A stretch of 64,000 nt of DNA, from assembly GCF_003259195.1 (NCBI RefSeq), contig NZ_QJPK01000001.1, positions 310,001-374,000 on the forward strand, read 5' to 3'. The DNA comes from Paracoccus sediminilitoris. GTDB taxonomy: Bacteria; Pseudomonadota; Alphaproteobacteria; Rhodobacterales; Rhodobacteraceae. The position numbers and the translations under genes are program-made. A model generated the notes under the pieces. It was not told the DNA's origin. It searched no databases and saw only the letters and a list, made by a program, of their open reading frames with translations. Shown here piece by piece: positions 25,453-34,859 of the stretch (positions within the stretch are counted from its first letter, which is position 1; each line of letters opens with the position of its first letter).

Positions 25453-27713
25453 TCCGCGACGATCCGCACGGGAATGCCTTTGCTGGCGGGCGTGTCGGAC
25501 ACCATGTCATGGCGGTCCAGCGGCGATAGCGGATTCAGTTCGGGGAAATAACCGGCGATGCATCCGCGCGGCAGGTCATAGGGAATGACGCGCAGCCCCG
25601 CCACTTGGCGTCCATCACCATCCGGACCGCGCAGGGTGATGCGTTCTTCGGCCTCAAGGCCGCGATCGCGCATGTCCTCGGGTGACATCATCACCAGCAT
25701 CCGATCGCCCTCGATCCCGCGCAGGCGGTCGGACATGCCATAGATGGTGGTGTTGAACTGGTCGTTTGACCGCAAAGTCATCAGGCGGAACAGGTCGGGG
25801 TCATCACCCAAACCCGTGGCGTCCAGATCGCGCGGCACGGTGAAATTGGCGCGTCCGGTATCGGTCTGCCAGTCGCGTTCCCGCGCGGGGTTGCCGCGGT
25901 AAAAGCCGCCGGACTGGGTCATGCGGGTTTCGAAATTGTGGAAGTCGTCGGGATAGGTTGCCTCGATCAGGGACCGGATGCGGGCGTAATCGGCGGTCCA
26001 GTCGGCCCAGGCCAGCTTGGGATTCGCATCCAGCGTCGCCTCTGCCAGGGCAGCGACGATTGCCACCTCGGATTTCAGATGCTCGGCCGCCGGGCTGCGC
26101 TTGCCGATCGAGGCGTGGATATGGCTGAAGCTGTCCTCGATGGTGACCTGCTGGTTGACGCCGTCCTGCATGTCCTCCTCGGCACGGACCAGACAGGGCA
26201 GGATCCAGGACGACTTGCCCGGCATCAGATGGGTGCGGTTCAGACGGGTGGCGATATGCACGGTCAGCGGCATCCGCCCCCAGGCCTCTGCCACGCGGTC
26301 CTGATCGGGCACGGCGCGGGCCAGATTGCCCCCCAGCCCGACAAAGCCCTGCGCCCTGCCCTCCAGCAAGGCCCGCACGAAGGCAGTGGTGTTCCATCCC
26401 TCCTCGCTTGGCGGCTCGATGCCGAACAGGTCGCGCAGCCTGTCATTCGGCACCAGTTCAGGCTTTTCGGTGATGCCGACAGTGCGCTGTCCCTGCACGT
26501 TCGAATGCCCGCGCACAGGCGAACAGCCCGCCCCCTTTCGCCCGATATTGCCGCGCAGCAGCAGCAGGTTCACCAGGGCGCCGATGGCGTCCGATCCGTG
26601 GACATGCTGGGTCAGCCCCATGCCATAGACGCCAATCACGGCCTTCGACCGGGCATAGCAGACCGCCGTATGCTGCATCTGCTTGCGAGTCAGGCCGCTG
26701 ACCTTTTCCAACCGGGTCCAATCAGTCGCCGCGACCCAGTCCATCCAATCCTGCAGACCGTGGCAATGCTGGGTCAGGAAGTCGTGGTCCAGAATGCCGC
26801 CTTCGGTCTCCTCCAGTTCCAGCACATGCTTGGCGATGCCGGTCAGCGCGGCGATGTCGCCGCCGGTGCGCACCTGAAGATAGCTGTCGGCAATTTCGGT
26901 CGGCGCGCCCACGGTCATCTGAAGCGGGCTTTGCGGATTGGCGAATTCCAGCAGGCCCTTTTCACGCAGCGGGTTCATTGCGACGATATGGCAGCCACGC
27001 TTGGCGGCCTCTTGCAGGGGGTGCAGCATGCGGGGGCTGTTGGTGCCGGGGTTTTGGCCGACATGCAGGATCATGTCGCAATGGTCGAAATCCTCCAGCA
27101 CGCAAGTGCCGACGGGCGATCCGATCACTTGTTTCAACCCGACCGAGGTCGTCTCGTGGCACATGTTGGAACTGTCGGGCAGATTCGTGTGGCCATAGGA
27201 TCGCGCGAACAGCGCATAGAGATAGCACGCCTCCAACCCCGCCTTGCCGGACGCATAGAAGGTGACCTTTTTCGAGTCCAGCTGGCGCAGTTCCGCGCCG
27301 ATCGCCTCGCAGGCCTCCTGCCAGGTGGTCTCGACATAGCGGTCCTGATCGGCGTCATAGCGCATCGGATGGGTCAGGCGCCCTTCGCGCTCCAGATCGT
27401 ATTCGGACCAGGCGACCAATTCCGACACCTTGTGCCTTGCAAAGAAATCCGGCCCGCAGCGCGCCGTGGTCAGATCCCACAGCGTCGCCTTTGCGCCGTT
27501 TTCGCAGAATTCCGCGGCATGGGGCTGGGCGGGTTTGCCCCAGGCGCAGGAGCTGCACATCGTCCCGCCGGCCTTGTTCTGATGAGCCAGCGTTTCCAGC
27601 GCGCCGGGACCTGCCTTGGCCACGCGCCCGACGGCAGCCATTCCCTTGGCGGACCCCCATCCGCCGACCGGTCCATCATATTCGGTAATGCGGGGCAGGT
27701 CATCATGGCTCAT
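25422..27713 (-). CDS. FdhF/YdeP-family molybdopterin oxidoreductase
   Basis: A 763-aa cytoplasmic enzyme of the bis-molybdopterin-guanine-dinucleotide (DMSO reductase) superfamily, of the YdeP type linked in E. coli to acid resistance. C53 and C56 in MCSSCAWGK and C70 in FCENGAK lie where the [4Fe-4S] ligands of formate dehydrogenases are. Other marks are ASGKAGLEACYLYALFARSY, HVGQNPGTNSPRML and SPVRGHSNVQGQRTVG, and the C-terminal molydopterin-binding domain ends near residue 750. The ATG at 27713 is preceded by AAGGA. The electron acceptor or donor is unknown. A strong terminator just upstream separates it from the aldehyde oxidoreductase operon. Confidence 0.9.
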   Translation of the reverse strand: MSHDDLPRITEYDGPVGGWGSAKGMAAVGRVAKAGPGALETLAHQNKAGGTMCSSCAWGKPAQPHAAEFCENGAKATLWDLTTARCGPDFFARHKVSELVAWSEYDLEREGRLTHPMRYDADQDRYVETTWQEACEAIGAELRQLDSKKVTFYASGKAGLEACYLYALFARSYGHTNLPDSSNMCHETTSVGLKQVIGSPVGTCVLEDFDHCDMILHVGQNPGTNSPRMLHPLQEAAKRGCHIVAMNPLREKGLLEFANPQSPLQMTVGAPTEIADSYLQVRTGGDIAALTGIAKHVLELEETEGGILDHDFLTQHCHGLQDWMDWVAATDWTRLEKVSGLTRKQMQHTAVCYARSKAVIGVYGMGLTQHVHGSDAIGALVNLLLLRGNIGRKGAGCSPVRGHSNVQGQRTVGITEKPELVPNDRLRDLFGIEPPSEEGWNTTAFVRALLEGRAQGFVGLGGNLARAVPDQDRVAEAWGRMPLTVHIATRLNRTHLMPGKSSWILPCLVRAEEDMQDGVNQQVTIEDSFSHIHASIGKRSPAAEHLKSEVAIVAALAEATLDANPKLAWADWTADYARIRSLIEATYPDDFHNFETRMTQSGGFYRGNPARERDWQTDTGRANFTVPRDLDATGLGDDPDLFRLMTLRSNDQFNTTIYGMSDRLRGIEGDRMLVMMSPEDMRDRGLEAEERITLRGPDGDGRQVAGLRVIPYDLPRGCIAGYFPELNPLSPLDRHDMVSDTPASKGIPVRIVADQSPPGIAAD

Positions 27714-27738
27714 GGGAAAGGTCCTTCGTCGCTGATGG

Positions 27739-27772
27739 AAAAAAGGGCGGCGGGACCTTCGCCCCGCCGCCC
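27739..27772 (-). terminator. Rho-independent terminator of the aldehyde oxidoreductase operon
   Basis: On the minus strand a perfect 10-bp stem GGGCGGCGGG / CCCGCCGCCC with an 8-nt loop is followed by six T. It lies directly after the molybdopterin subunit stop (27779), so the YdeP-type gene must have its own promoter or depend on read-through. Confidence 0.9.
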
Positions 27773-27778
27773 CTTCGA

Positions 27779-29986
27779 TCATTTCGCCGTCTGGAACGGG
27801 TCCGGCAGTTCCGCCATCACCTTGTCCGGTGTCATGGGGAAGCTGCGCAACCGAACCCCGCAGGCATTGTAGATCGCGTTCGAGATCGCGCCAGCGGCGC
27901 CGCAAATGCCCAGTTCGCCGACGCCCTTGGCCTGGATGGGCGATGCGACGGGGTCGCGTTCCTCAACGAAGATTACCTCCATCGGGGGAATGTCGCGATG
28001 GACGGGGACGTGGTATTCGGCCAGGTCGTGGTTGACCAGATGACCGTCGCGTTCGTCGAAGGCCAGTTCCTCGGTCAGGGCGCTGCCGATGCCCCACACC
28101 ATGCCGCCCAGGCATTGCGACCGCGCGGTCTTTTCGTTCAGCACCCGACCGATGCCAAAGGCACCGGTCATGCGGCGCAGGCGCGTTTCGCCGGTGAAGG
28201 CGTTGACCGCGACCTCGACGAAGAAGGCACCATAGGTCGCCTGCTGGTGGCTGTTCGAGGTCTTGCCCGGCTTGATCTGGCCGATCTTGGCGATGTCGCC
28301 CGTCAGCAGATCGGTGACGTCGCGCGGTTCGATCCCTTCGGCCCAAGCCTTGCCGTCCTGCAGCTGCAGGTCGTCGGGGCGACATTTCAAACGTCCCGCC
28401 AGAACCGAACGGATCGCCTCGCAGGCCCGGAACACCGCTGAACCCGTCGAGGCCGCGCCAAAGCTGCCGCCCGACCCCGCACCCGAGGGCAGGCTGCTGT
28501 CACCCAGCTCGACCGTGGTGCGGTCGATTGGCTGGCCCAGCATCTCGGCCGCGATCTGGCCCAAAATGGCATAGCTGCCGGTGCCGATATCGGTTTGGTC
28601 GCTTTGCACCAGCACCGAGCCGTCGACGCGCATGGTCACCCGTGCCTGCGCCGGCATGATCATGTTGACCCGTGCCGCCGAGGCCATACCCGTGCCGATC
28701 CACCATTCGCCTTCGCGGCGCTGGCAGGGTTTCCGGGCACCCTTGTCCCAACCAAAGGCCTTGGCGCCCGCATCCAGCGCCTCGGCCAGCTTGCGCGAGG
28801 CATAGGGCGTATCCTCGCCCGGCACGGTCGCGGGGATGTTGCGCTTGCGCAGTTCGACCGGATCGATATCCATCTGGCAGGCCAGTTCGTCCATGGCCGC
28901 TTCCAGCACCTGCATGCCCACGGCCTCCCCCGGTGCACGCACCGAACCCGCGGTCACCCGGCAGATACGGGCAAGTTCCACCGCAAGACGGCGGTTTTCC
29001 CCGGCATAGAGAAACTGCGTCGCCTGCACGACCGGTTCGGCAAAGCTTTCTTCGGGCAGGTTGCTGACCCAGGCTTCGTGACCCAACGCCTCCAGGCGGC
29101 CCTTGGCATCGGCACCCAGACGTACGCGCTGCTTGCTTTCCGAACGGCGCATGATGATCTCGAAGACCTGTTGGCGGGACAGCACGACCCGCACGGGGCG
29201 ACCCAGATCGCGCGCGGCGACAGCTGCCGCGATGGCGTCATGCGAAATGCCCAGTTTCGACCCGAAGCCGCCACCGACATAGGGCGACATGATCTTGACG
29301 TTGCGCGACGCCACGCCAAGGCTGTCAGACAGTTCCTTGATATTATAGCGCAACATCTGGAAGCTGCCCCACAAGGTCAGCTTGTCACCATCCCATTCCG
29401 CGATCGAGGCATGCGGCTCCATCGCGGCGCTGGCATGGCCGGGCGTGGTATAGGTCACGTCCAGCGTATGGGCCATCTGCGCCATCGTGGCTTCGATGTC
29501 GCCGTTCTCAATCGGCTCGGATCCCGGCTCGGTCTCCTGGCCTTCGGGGCTGAAGGGAACGGCGTCGGTTTCCTCGTAATCAATGCGCAGGGCCTTGGCG
29601 GCGGCGGTGGCCTGTTCAAAGGTTTCGGCCACGACCAGCGCCACGGGCTGCATCGGGAAATCGACGATCTGCACGTCCTGCTTGGGGGCCTCGGCGGCCA
29701 TGCCCTGGGCAGCACGGCGCAGCATGGCATCTGCGGCATAGACGCCGAGCACGCCCGGCATGGCCAGAACCTCGTCACGATGGATCGCGGTGACGCGGCC
29801 TTGGCTGATGGTCGCGCCGACCAGCACCCCTTCGGCACAGTTGGGGCGCTGGTATTCGGCGGCATAGGTGGCCTGGCCCGCGACCTTCAGGGGGCCCTCG
29901 GGGCGATCAAGGGGCTTGCCGATCACGCCTTGGCGGGTCTGGTCCAGCATGTTGCGCTGATCTGGGCGGTCATATGTTCCGAACAT
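27779..29986 (-). CDS. Aldehyde/xanthine oxidoreductase, molybdopterin subunit (PaoC-like)
   Basis: Large catalytic subunit of a molybdenum hydroxylase, 735 aa, close to E. coli PaoC. It starts GKPLDRPEGPLKVAGQATYA (residues 16-35), holds the Mo-pterin contacts PYVGGGFGSKLG and AGSGGSFGAASTGSA, and ends with the GVGELGICGAAGAISNAI segment carrying the catalytic glutamate. With the FAD and [2Fe-2S] subunits encoded upstream it should oxidise aldehydes or aromatic heterocycles; the substrate is not readable. Adjacent to the FAD subunit gene with a 3-bp gap. Confidence 0.92.
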   Translation of the reverse strand: MFGTYDRPDQRNMLDQTRQGVIGKPLDRPEGPLKVAGQATYAAEYQRPNCAEGVLVGATISQGRVTAIHRDEVLAMPGVLGVYAADAMLRRAAQGMAAEAPKQDVQIVDFPMQPVALVVAETFEQATAAAKALRIDYEETDAVPFSPEGQETEPGSEPIENGDIEATMAQMAHTLDVTYTTPGHASAAMEPHASIAEWDGDKLTLWGSFQMLRYNIKELSDSLGVASRNVKIMSPYVGGGFGSKLGISHDAIAAAVAARDLGRPVRVVLSRQQVFEIIMRRSESKQRVRLGADAKGRLEALGHEAWVSNLPEESFAEPVVQATQFLYAGENRRLAVELARICRVTAGSVRAPGEAVGMQVLEAAMDELACQMDIDPVELRKRNIPATVPGEDTPYASRKLAEALDAGAKAFGWDKGARKPCQRREGEWWIGTGMASAARVNMIMPAQARVTMRVDGSVLVQSDQTDIGTGSYAILGQIAAEMLGQPIDRTTVELGDSSLPSGAGSGGSFGAASTGSAVFRACEAIRSVLAGRLKCRPDDLQLQDGKAWAEGIEPRDVTDLLTGDIAKIGQIKPGKTSNSHQQATYGAFFVEVAVNAFTGETRLRRMTGAFGIGRVLNEKTARSQCLGGMVWGIGSALTEELAFDERDGHLVNHDLAEYHVPVHRDIPPMEVIFVEERDPVASPIQAKGVGELGICGAAGAISNAIYNACGVRLRSFPMTPDKVMAELPDPFQTAK

Positions 29987-29989
29987 CCG

Positions 29990-30952
29990 TCACACTCCCG
30001 TGGCTTCGGCCAGCACCGCCGCAAGGGTGCGGCGCGCCAGAGGGATCTTGAAATCGTTGGCGCCATAGCCCTGCGCGTTTTCCAGCAGCAGGTCGGCGGC
30101 CTTGTCGAACAGCGCGGGCGACGGTGTCTCGCCGGTCAGCAGCTCCTCGATGCGGGGATCGTGCCAAGGCTTGTGGGCAAGACTGCCAAAGGCCAGCTGC
30201 GCATGGGCGATACGGCCCTGATCCATGCGGATCACCGCTGCCACCGACATCAGCGCGAAGGCATAGGAGGCACGGTCGCGCACCTTGCGATAAATCTGCA
30301 CGCCTTCGACGGGCGCAGGCAGGGTGACGCCGGTGATGACCTCGCCGGGTTGCAGGACGTTTTCATGCTGCGGGGCATCGCCGGGCAGCACGTGAAAATC
30401 GCGGACGCGGACGGTGCGGGAATCGCCGCGACCGGCGATCACGACCTGTGCGTCCAGCGCCGACAGCGCCACCGCCATGTCGCCCGGATAGGTGGCGATG
30501 CAGGCATCCGAGGCACCAAGAATGGCGTGGATACGGTTGAAACCGCCCTTGGCGGCACAGCCCGTCCCCGGCTCGCGCTTGTTGCAGGGCGACTGGTTGT
30601 CCATGAAGTAACCGCAACGGGTCCGCTGACACAGGTTGCCGCCCGTGGTGGCCTTGTTGCGCAGCTGCGGGCTGGCACCCGCCAGGATCGCCTTGGCCAA
30701 AAGCGGCCAGTCCTTGCGGACGCGGGCATCGGAGGCGCAATCGGAATTGGTCACCAACGCGCCGATGCGCAGCCCGTCGCCTTCGGGTTCGATCAGGTCC
30801 AGACCGATGCGGTTGATGTCCAGCAGGGCGTCGGGTGTCTCGACCTCCAGCTTCATCAGGTCCAGCAGGTTCGTGCCCCCGGCGATCAGCTTGGCGTCTG
30901 AACCGACGGCATCGGGCAGATCGGCGGCGCGGGCGTAGTCAAAGGCCTTCAT
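29990..30952 (-). CDS. Aldehyde/xanthine oxidoreductase, FAD subunit with extra [4Fe-4S] insert (PaoB-like)
   Basis: Medium subunit of 320 aa. The FAD-binding region has [20 protein letters not shown] and [13 protein letters not shown]. The cysteines in [10 protein letters not shown], then [12 protein letters not shown], match the additional [4Fe-4S] cluster site known from E. coli PaoB rather than classical xanthine dehydrogenases. It overlaps the [2Fe-2S] subunit gene by 4 bp, and the three genes form a single operon. Confidence 0.9.
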   Translation of the reverse strand: MKAFDYARAADLPDAVGSDAKLIAGGTNLLDLMKLEVETPDALLDINRIGLDLIEPEGDGLRIGALVTNSDCASDARVRKDWPLLAKAILAGASPQLRNKATTGGNLCQRTRCGYFMDNQSPCNKREPGTGCAAKGGFNRIHAILGASDACIATYPGDMAVALSALDAQVVIAGRGDSRTVRVRDFHVLPGDAPQHENVLQPGEVITGVTLPAPVEGVQIYRKVRDRASYAFALMSVAAVIRMDQGRIAHAQLAFGSLAHKPWHDPRIEELLTGETPSPALFDKAADLLLENAQGYGANDFKIPLARRTLAAVLAEATGV

Positions 30953-31473
30953 GATGCCACCTCTTTTCCCATCGCGTCCTTGATGGCGGCGATGATGTTA
31001 TCATATGCGCCACAGCGGCACAGGTTGCCGCTCATGCGTTCGCGTAATTCGTCGTCACTGGGGACAGGGTTCGAGGCGACGTCTTCCGTCAGCGCGCTTG
31101 GCCAGTCGGCCTTCAGCTCCTCGATCATGGCGGCGGCGGAACAGATCTGGCCGGGCGTGCAATAACCGCACTGATAGCCGTCATGTTCAACGAAGGCCTT
31201 CTGCAATGCCGACAGCTTGTCGGGCATGCCGATGCCTTCGATGGTGGTCACCTCGTCGCCGTCATGCATGACGGCAAGCGAGAGGCAGGAATTCACGCGG
31301 CGGCCATTGACGTGGACGGTGCAGGCCCCGCATTGGCCGTGATCGCAACCCTTCTTGGTTCCCGTCATGCCCAGTTCAAGGCGCAGGAAATCCAGAAGGG
31401 TGCGGCGCGGGTCGCCATTGTAATCGTGATAGGTGCCGTTGACGGCAATCCTGGCTGCGGGTGTGTGCGCCAT
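30949..31473 (-). CDS. Aldehyde/xanthine oxidoreductase, [2Fe-2S] subunit (PaoA-like)
   Basis: Small electron-transfer subunit of 174 aa with two clusters. The ferredoxin-type cluster is in [19 protein letters not shown] plus a later Cys in NSCLSL. The second cluster is in [16 protein letters not shown] and [10 protein letters not shown]. Unlike E. coli PaoA there is no twin-arginine leader, so the enzyme is probably cytoplasmic. The gene leads the operon. Confidence 0.92.
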   Translation of the reverse strand: MAHTPAARIAVNGTYHDYNGDPRRTLLDFLRLELGMTGTKKGCDHGQCGACTVHVNGRRVNSCLSLAVMHDGDEVTTIEGIGMPDKLSALQKAFVEHDGYQCGYCTPGQICSAAAMIEELKADWPSALTEDVASNPVPSDDELRERMSGNLCRCGAYDNIIAAIKDAMGKEVAS

Positions 31474-31548
31474 GTTTGGGCTCCTTGAACCGCTTTTGCT
31501 GGGTCAGGGGCAACGTGGCGCACAGCCTGGGGTTCCTTGGCCGGCAAG

Positions 31549-32589
31549 TTAAAGATCGGGGGCCCTCTCGGCGCGCACGATCACGGACATGCCGGGGCGC
31601 AGCTTTTCCGCCCCGTCCTGGCCCGCGTCGATGGACAGGCGCACCGGAAGGCGCTGCGCGATCTTGGTGAAATTGCCCGTCGCGTTCGTTCCCGACAGCA
31701 GGCTGTATTCCGACGCCGTCGCCGGCGAAAACGACTGAACCTTGCCGGTAAAGCGGCGGTCCTGCAGCGCGTCCACGGTAAAGCTGATCGTCTCGCCCTC
31801 GGTCAGGCCGGTAAGGTTCGTCTCGCGGAAATTGGCGATCACCCACAGCTCGGTGCCGACATGGGACACCAGCGCGGTGCCCGGCGTGACGTATTGCCCC
31901 ACCCTTACGGAAACCTGCCCCAGATGCCCGTCAGTGGGCGCGTGGATGATGGTGTTCTCCAGGTCGATGCGGGCCAGTTCGACCGCGGCCTCGGCGCTGG
32001 TGATGTCGGCGCGGCGGGCATCCAGCGCCACCTTGGCCGATCGGATGGTCTCGGTCTGGACGTCCAACTGGGCCTGGGCCTGGGCCTGGGCGGCCAGGGC
32101 CTGTTGCAGCGCCAGCTCGGCCTGGTCGCTTGATGACTGGGACGTGACGCCCCGGTCCAGCAGCCGCCCCGACCGATCGGCCTCGGACCGTGCGGTTTCC
32201 AGGGCCGAAGCCGCTGCCTCGACCGAGGCCTGGTTGGCGCGGGCCGATGCTTCGGATGACACGATGGTCTGTTCGGCCACCTTCAGCGCGGCATGGGCGG
32301 CCTGCAGCTGCGCCTCGGCCTGGGCCAGCTTTTGGCGGGGAATGCGGTCGTCGATGCGCGCGATCACGTCGCCCGCCTTGACGGTGTCGAAATCTTGCAC
32401 CTCGACCGCGGCGACATAGCCCGAGACCTGCGGCGCGATCGTGGTGACCTTGCCGCGCAGATAGGCGTTCTGCGTCGTGGGCACCGAGGATTGGAACGGC
32501 GGCAGATGCCAGGCGAACAGCAGCAGCATGACACCCGCGATCCCAAGGACCAGGGCGATGGCAGTCGGCAGAAGGTTTTCTTTTTTCAT
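31549..32589 (-). CDS. HlyD/EmrA-family efflux periplasmic adaptor
   Basis: Membrane fusion protein of 346 aa. One N-terminal helix (about residues 8-28) anchors it; the lipoyl/barrel-sandwich part begins with TTIAPQVSGYVAAVEVQDFD, a coiled-coil fills about residues 85-200 with AQAEAQLQAAHAALKVAEQT, and the beta-barrel part has IHAPTDGHLGQVSVRVGQYV. Its start overlaps the MFS pump gene by 4 bp. Together they form an EmrAB-type tripartite pump for drugs or toxic organic acids. Confidence 0.92.
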   Translation of the reverse strand: MKKENLLPTAIALVLGIAGVMLLLFAWHLPPFQSSVPTTQNAYLRGKVTTIAPQVSGYVAAVEVQDFDTVKAGDVIARIDDRIPRQKLAQAEAQLQAAHAALKVAEQTIVSSEASARANQASVEAAASALETARSEADRSGRLLDRGVTSQSSSDQAELALQQALAAQAQAQAQLDVQTETIRSAKVALDARRADITSAEAAVELARIDLENTIIHAPTDGHLGQVSVRVGQYVTPGTALVSHVGTELWVIANFRETNLTGLTEGETISFTVDALQDRRFTGKVQSFSPATASEYSLLSGTNATGNFTKIAQRLPVRLSIDAGQDGAEKLRPGMSVIVRAERAPDL

Positions 32590-34301
32590 GGTCTTGCCCT
32601 TGGAATGTCGGTTTGGGCCCGGCGGGCCATCAGGTCGCGCAGCAGATGCAGCAGCAGCATCGCCGCCGCGATCAGCGCCACGAAGGCGGTCAAAAGATAG
32701 GCGTCGTCATAGGCCCGGACCCAGGCTTCGGCCGATGCCGATTGCACGACCTGGCTGGTGGCCTGCGCGACGCGGGTGCCGGCATCGGAAATCTGGCCGG
32801 CCAGCGATGCCGCGCCGCCTGCGATGGCCTGCATGGTCTGCGGATCGCTGGCGGTCAGCTGTTCGGTCAGGCTTTGCATGTGAAAGGCCTGACGATGCGT
32901 GGTGAAAGTCGAGAAAAGCCCCGACCCCAGCACCCCGCCCAAGGTCTGGGACGAGATGAAGATGATGACGAAGGACAGCAGGTATTGCGGCCCCTTGGCC
33001 AGCGCGATCAGCAGGCCCGACAGCATTGCGGGCGGGATGAACAGCATGCTGGCAAAGCTGACCAGCGCCTGCGACACGATCATCTGCATGGGCCGGGTCA
33101 GGGTGCTGGACTGGCTGTCCAGCCAGGACGCAAAGGCGATGATCAGCAGCGCGATCAGGTGGAACCACGGCACGCGGGTGGGTCGCATCCATGCCACGCA
33201 GGCCAGCGCGCCAACCAGGCTGGCCAGGAAGATGATGGCGAACAGCGTCGTCATCTGGTCGGGCGCGACGCCCAGCACCGCGAACATCTTGGGCGCGCCC
33301 GCCGCCTGTTCGGACAGGATCAAGCGGAACAGGAACAGCGTCGCCGTCAGGTGCAGGATGGCGGGCGATGCCAGCCAGCGGATGTCCAGCAGCGGCGCCT
33401 TGCGGTTCAGTTCGGTGATGACGCCCAGGACAAGCGCGGTGAAGCCCATGATGACCAGCCAGCCGATCCAGGGCGCATCGGTCCAGTAATAGATCGGTCC
33501 CATGACGAAGGCCGCGATCAGCCCGCCAAAACCGATGGTGATCAGCCCGAAGCTGAGGAAATCCATCCGCTCGATTACCTTCATGCGCGGGATCGGGCGC
33601 AGCGGCAGGAAAAACACCAGCATCAGCGACACCATCGCCAGCCCCAATCCGGTCAGGTGCACCCAGAAGAAGCCCCCGTCCCCGATCAGCACCGGCGAAA
33701 CGACGCGCGCGATGGTCGTGCCGCCCAGCAGCACCGTCAGCGCCATCGGCAGGCCCAGCCGCATCTTCCATTCCGGGGCCAGCGCCTCGAGCATGTAAAG
33801 GAAGCCCAAGGTGGAGAGCGGCGCGGCCGCCGCCCCCGACAGCACCTGCACCACCAGCGCCGAGCGAAAATCGGTGATCCAGACCGAGGCGAACGCCACG
33901 ATCACATAGACGACAATCCCCAGTTCCGCGAAACGGCGCAGCCCGTATTGAGTGCGCACCTTGATCAGCAGCACCGGCAGCGCCGCCCGCGGGATGGTAT
34001 AGGCGATATAGAGCCAGGCCGATGTCGCCGTCGTCACCCCCAGGTCGCCCGCAAGGGGTCCCAGGTTCGTCACGACAAAACCCTGCTGCAACCCTTGCGA
34101 CAGCGCGATGACCGCCGCCGCCAGCATATAGGCCACGGCCCAGCGGAACGGCAGCGGCGGATGACCGGCGGGCTGGGCCGCAGGTTGTGCGGGCGCGGTA
34201 TCCACCTGCGCGTCGGGCCGGGGGTCGGACCGGTAGGCGCCTGGCTGGGCAAAGGTCGGCTGGTCGGAGGCTGGCTGATCGGAGGCTGGCTGGTTGCTCA
34301 T
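32586..34301 (-). CDS. DHA2-family MFS efflux transporter (EmrB-like)
   Basis: A 571-aa inner-membrane drug:proton antiporter with about 14 helices starting near residue 50. The N-terminal 45 residues are a proline-, glutamine- and aspartate-rich cytoplasmic leader with a repeated SDQPA unit, unusual for the family. The first helix region holds LQQGFVVTNLGPLAGDLGV. Overlaps both the MarR gene (4 bp) and the adaptor gene (4 bp). The long leader could shorten if a later start were used, but no ribosome site favours one. Confidence 0.88.
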   Translation of the reverse strand: MSNQPASDQPASDQPTFAQPGAYRSDPRPDAQVDTAPAQPAAQPAGHPPLPFRWAVAYMLAAAVIALSQGLQQGFVVTNLGPLAGDLGVTTATSAWLYIAYTIPRAALPVLLIKVRTQYGLRRFAELGIVVYVIVAFASVWITDFRSALVVQVLSGAAAAPLSTLGFLYMLEALAPEWKMRLGLPMALTVLLGGTTIARVVSPVLIGDGGFFWVHLTGLGLAMVSLMLVFFLPLRPIPRMKVIERMDFLSFGLITIGFGGLIAAFVMGPIYYWTDAPWIGWLVIMGFTALVLGVITELNRKAPLLDIRWLASPAILHLTATLFLFRLILSEQAAGAPKMFAVLGVAPDQMTTLFAIIFLASLVGALACVAWMRPTRVPWFHLIALLIIAFASWLDSQSSTLTRPMQMIVSQALVSFASMLFIPPAMLSGLLIALAKGPQYLLSFVIIFISSQTLGGVLGSGLFSTFTTHRQAFHMQSLTEQLTASDPQTMQAIAGGAASLAGQISDAGTRVAQATSQVVQSASAEAWVRAYDDAYLLTAFVALIAAAMLLLHLLRDLMARRAQTDIPRARP

Positions 34302-34741
34302 GTCCGGTCCAGATCCTGAATGTTCCGGGTGATCTGGTGCAGAACGCCGGTTGCCTGATCCAGATCCCTGTCGGGAATGCCCTTCAGGATCTCGCGGCGC
34401 AGGCGCATGGTGAACTCGACGATCTCGGCGTCGCGACCGCGATCGGTCAGAAACAGCGCGTTCTTGCGACCGTCCCCTTCCAAGGGTGCGCGCAGGATGA
34501 AACCGTCCGCCACCAGCGCGTCGATCTGACGCTTGAGCGTGGGGGATTCGATGGCCAGATCGGCGGCCAATTCGGTCTGGGTGATGCCTTCGTTGCGGGC
34601 CAGCGTCGTCAGGACCCGGGCGCGCGACAGCGTCAGCCCCATGCCCCGCGCCCGCCGGTCATAGGACCGGCGCATGTCGCGCATCAGGTGCAGGATCACG
34701 TCCAAGATCTGATGGGTCTGGTCTTCTTCGGGGCGGGGCAC
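34298..34741 (-). CDS. MarR-family regulator of the efflux operon
   Basis: A 147-aa winged-helix repressor. The recognition helix region reads ITQTELAADLAIESPTLKRQ and the wing RAPLEGDGRKNALFLTDRGR. It leads the operon marR-emrB-emrA, so it most likely represses its own transcript and releases DNA on binding a pump substrate, as EmrR does. The palindrome 23 bp upstream of its start codon fits this. Confidence 0.9.
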   Translation of the reverse strand: MPRPEEDQTHQILDVILHLMRDMRRSYDRRARGMGLTLSRARVLTTLARNEGITQTELAADLAIESPTLKRQIDALVADGFILRAPLEGDGRKNALFLTDRGRDAEIVEFTMRLRREILKGIPDRDLDQATGVLHQITRNIQDLDRT

Positions 34742-34763
34742 GGGATCTCCTGTCGCTGGTTGA

Positions 34764-34797
34764 TTAGCCAGCTAAGTAGATTGCCCCACCCGGTCAA
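34764..34797 (-). promoter_or_regulatory. Probable MarR operator and -35 box of the efflux operon
   Basis: TTAGC-CA-GCTAA at 34764-34775 is a perfect 5-bp dyad, the size and form of MarR-family operators. On the minus strand a TTGACC -35-like box lies at 34797-34792; 17 bp downstream the expected -10 position (TAGCTG, 34774-34769) falls inside the palindrome. Repressor binding would therefore block the promoter. The -10 match is poor, so the promoter is tentative. Confidence 0.5.
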
Positions 34798-34810
34798 CAC
34801 CCGCGCCCTG

Positions 34811-34832
34811 AAAAAAATTGCACGTCATGCAA
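34811..34832 (-). terminator. Weak Rho-independent terminator after the SBF-like transporter gene
   Basis: On the minus strand TTGCA-N5-TGCAA is followed directly by seven T. The stem is only five bp, but the T-run is the longest in the area and lies between the transporter gene and the separate marR promoter. Confidence 0.5.
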
Positions 34833-34859
34833 ATCGCGAATGGCCGGGTTGCGCGGCGG

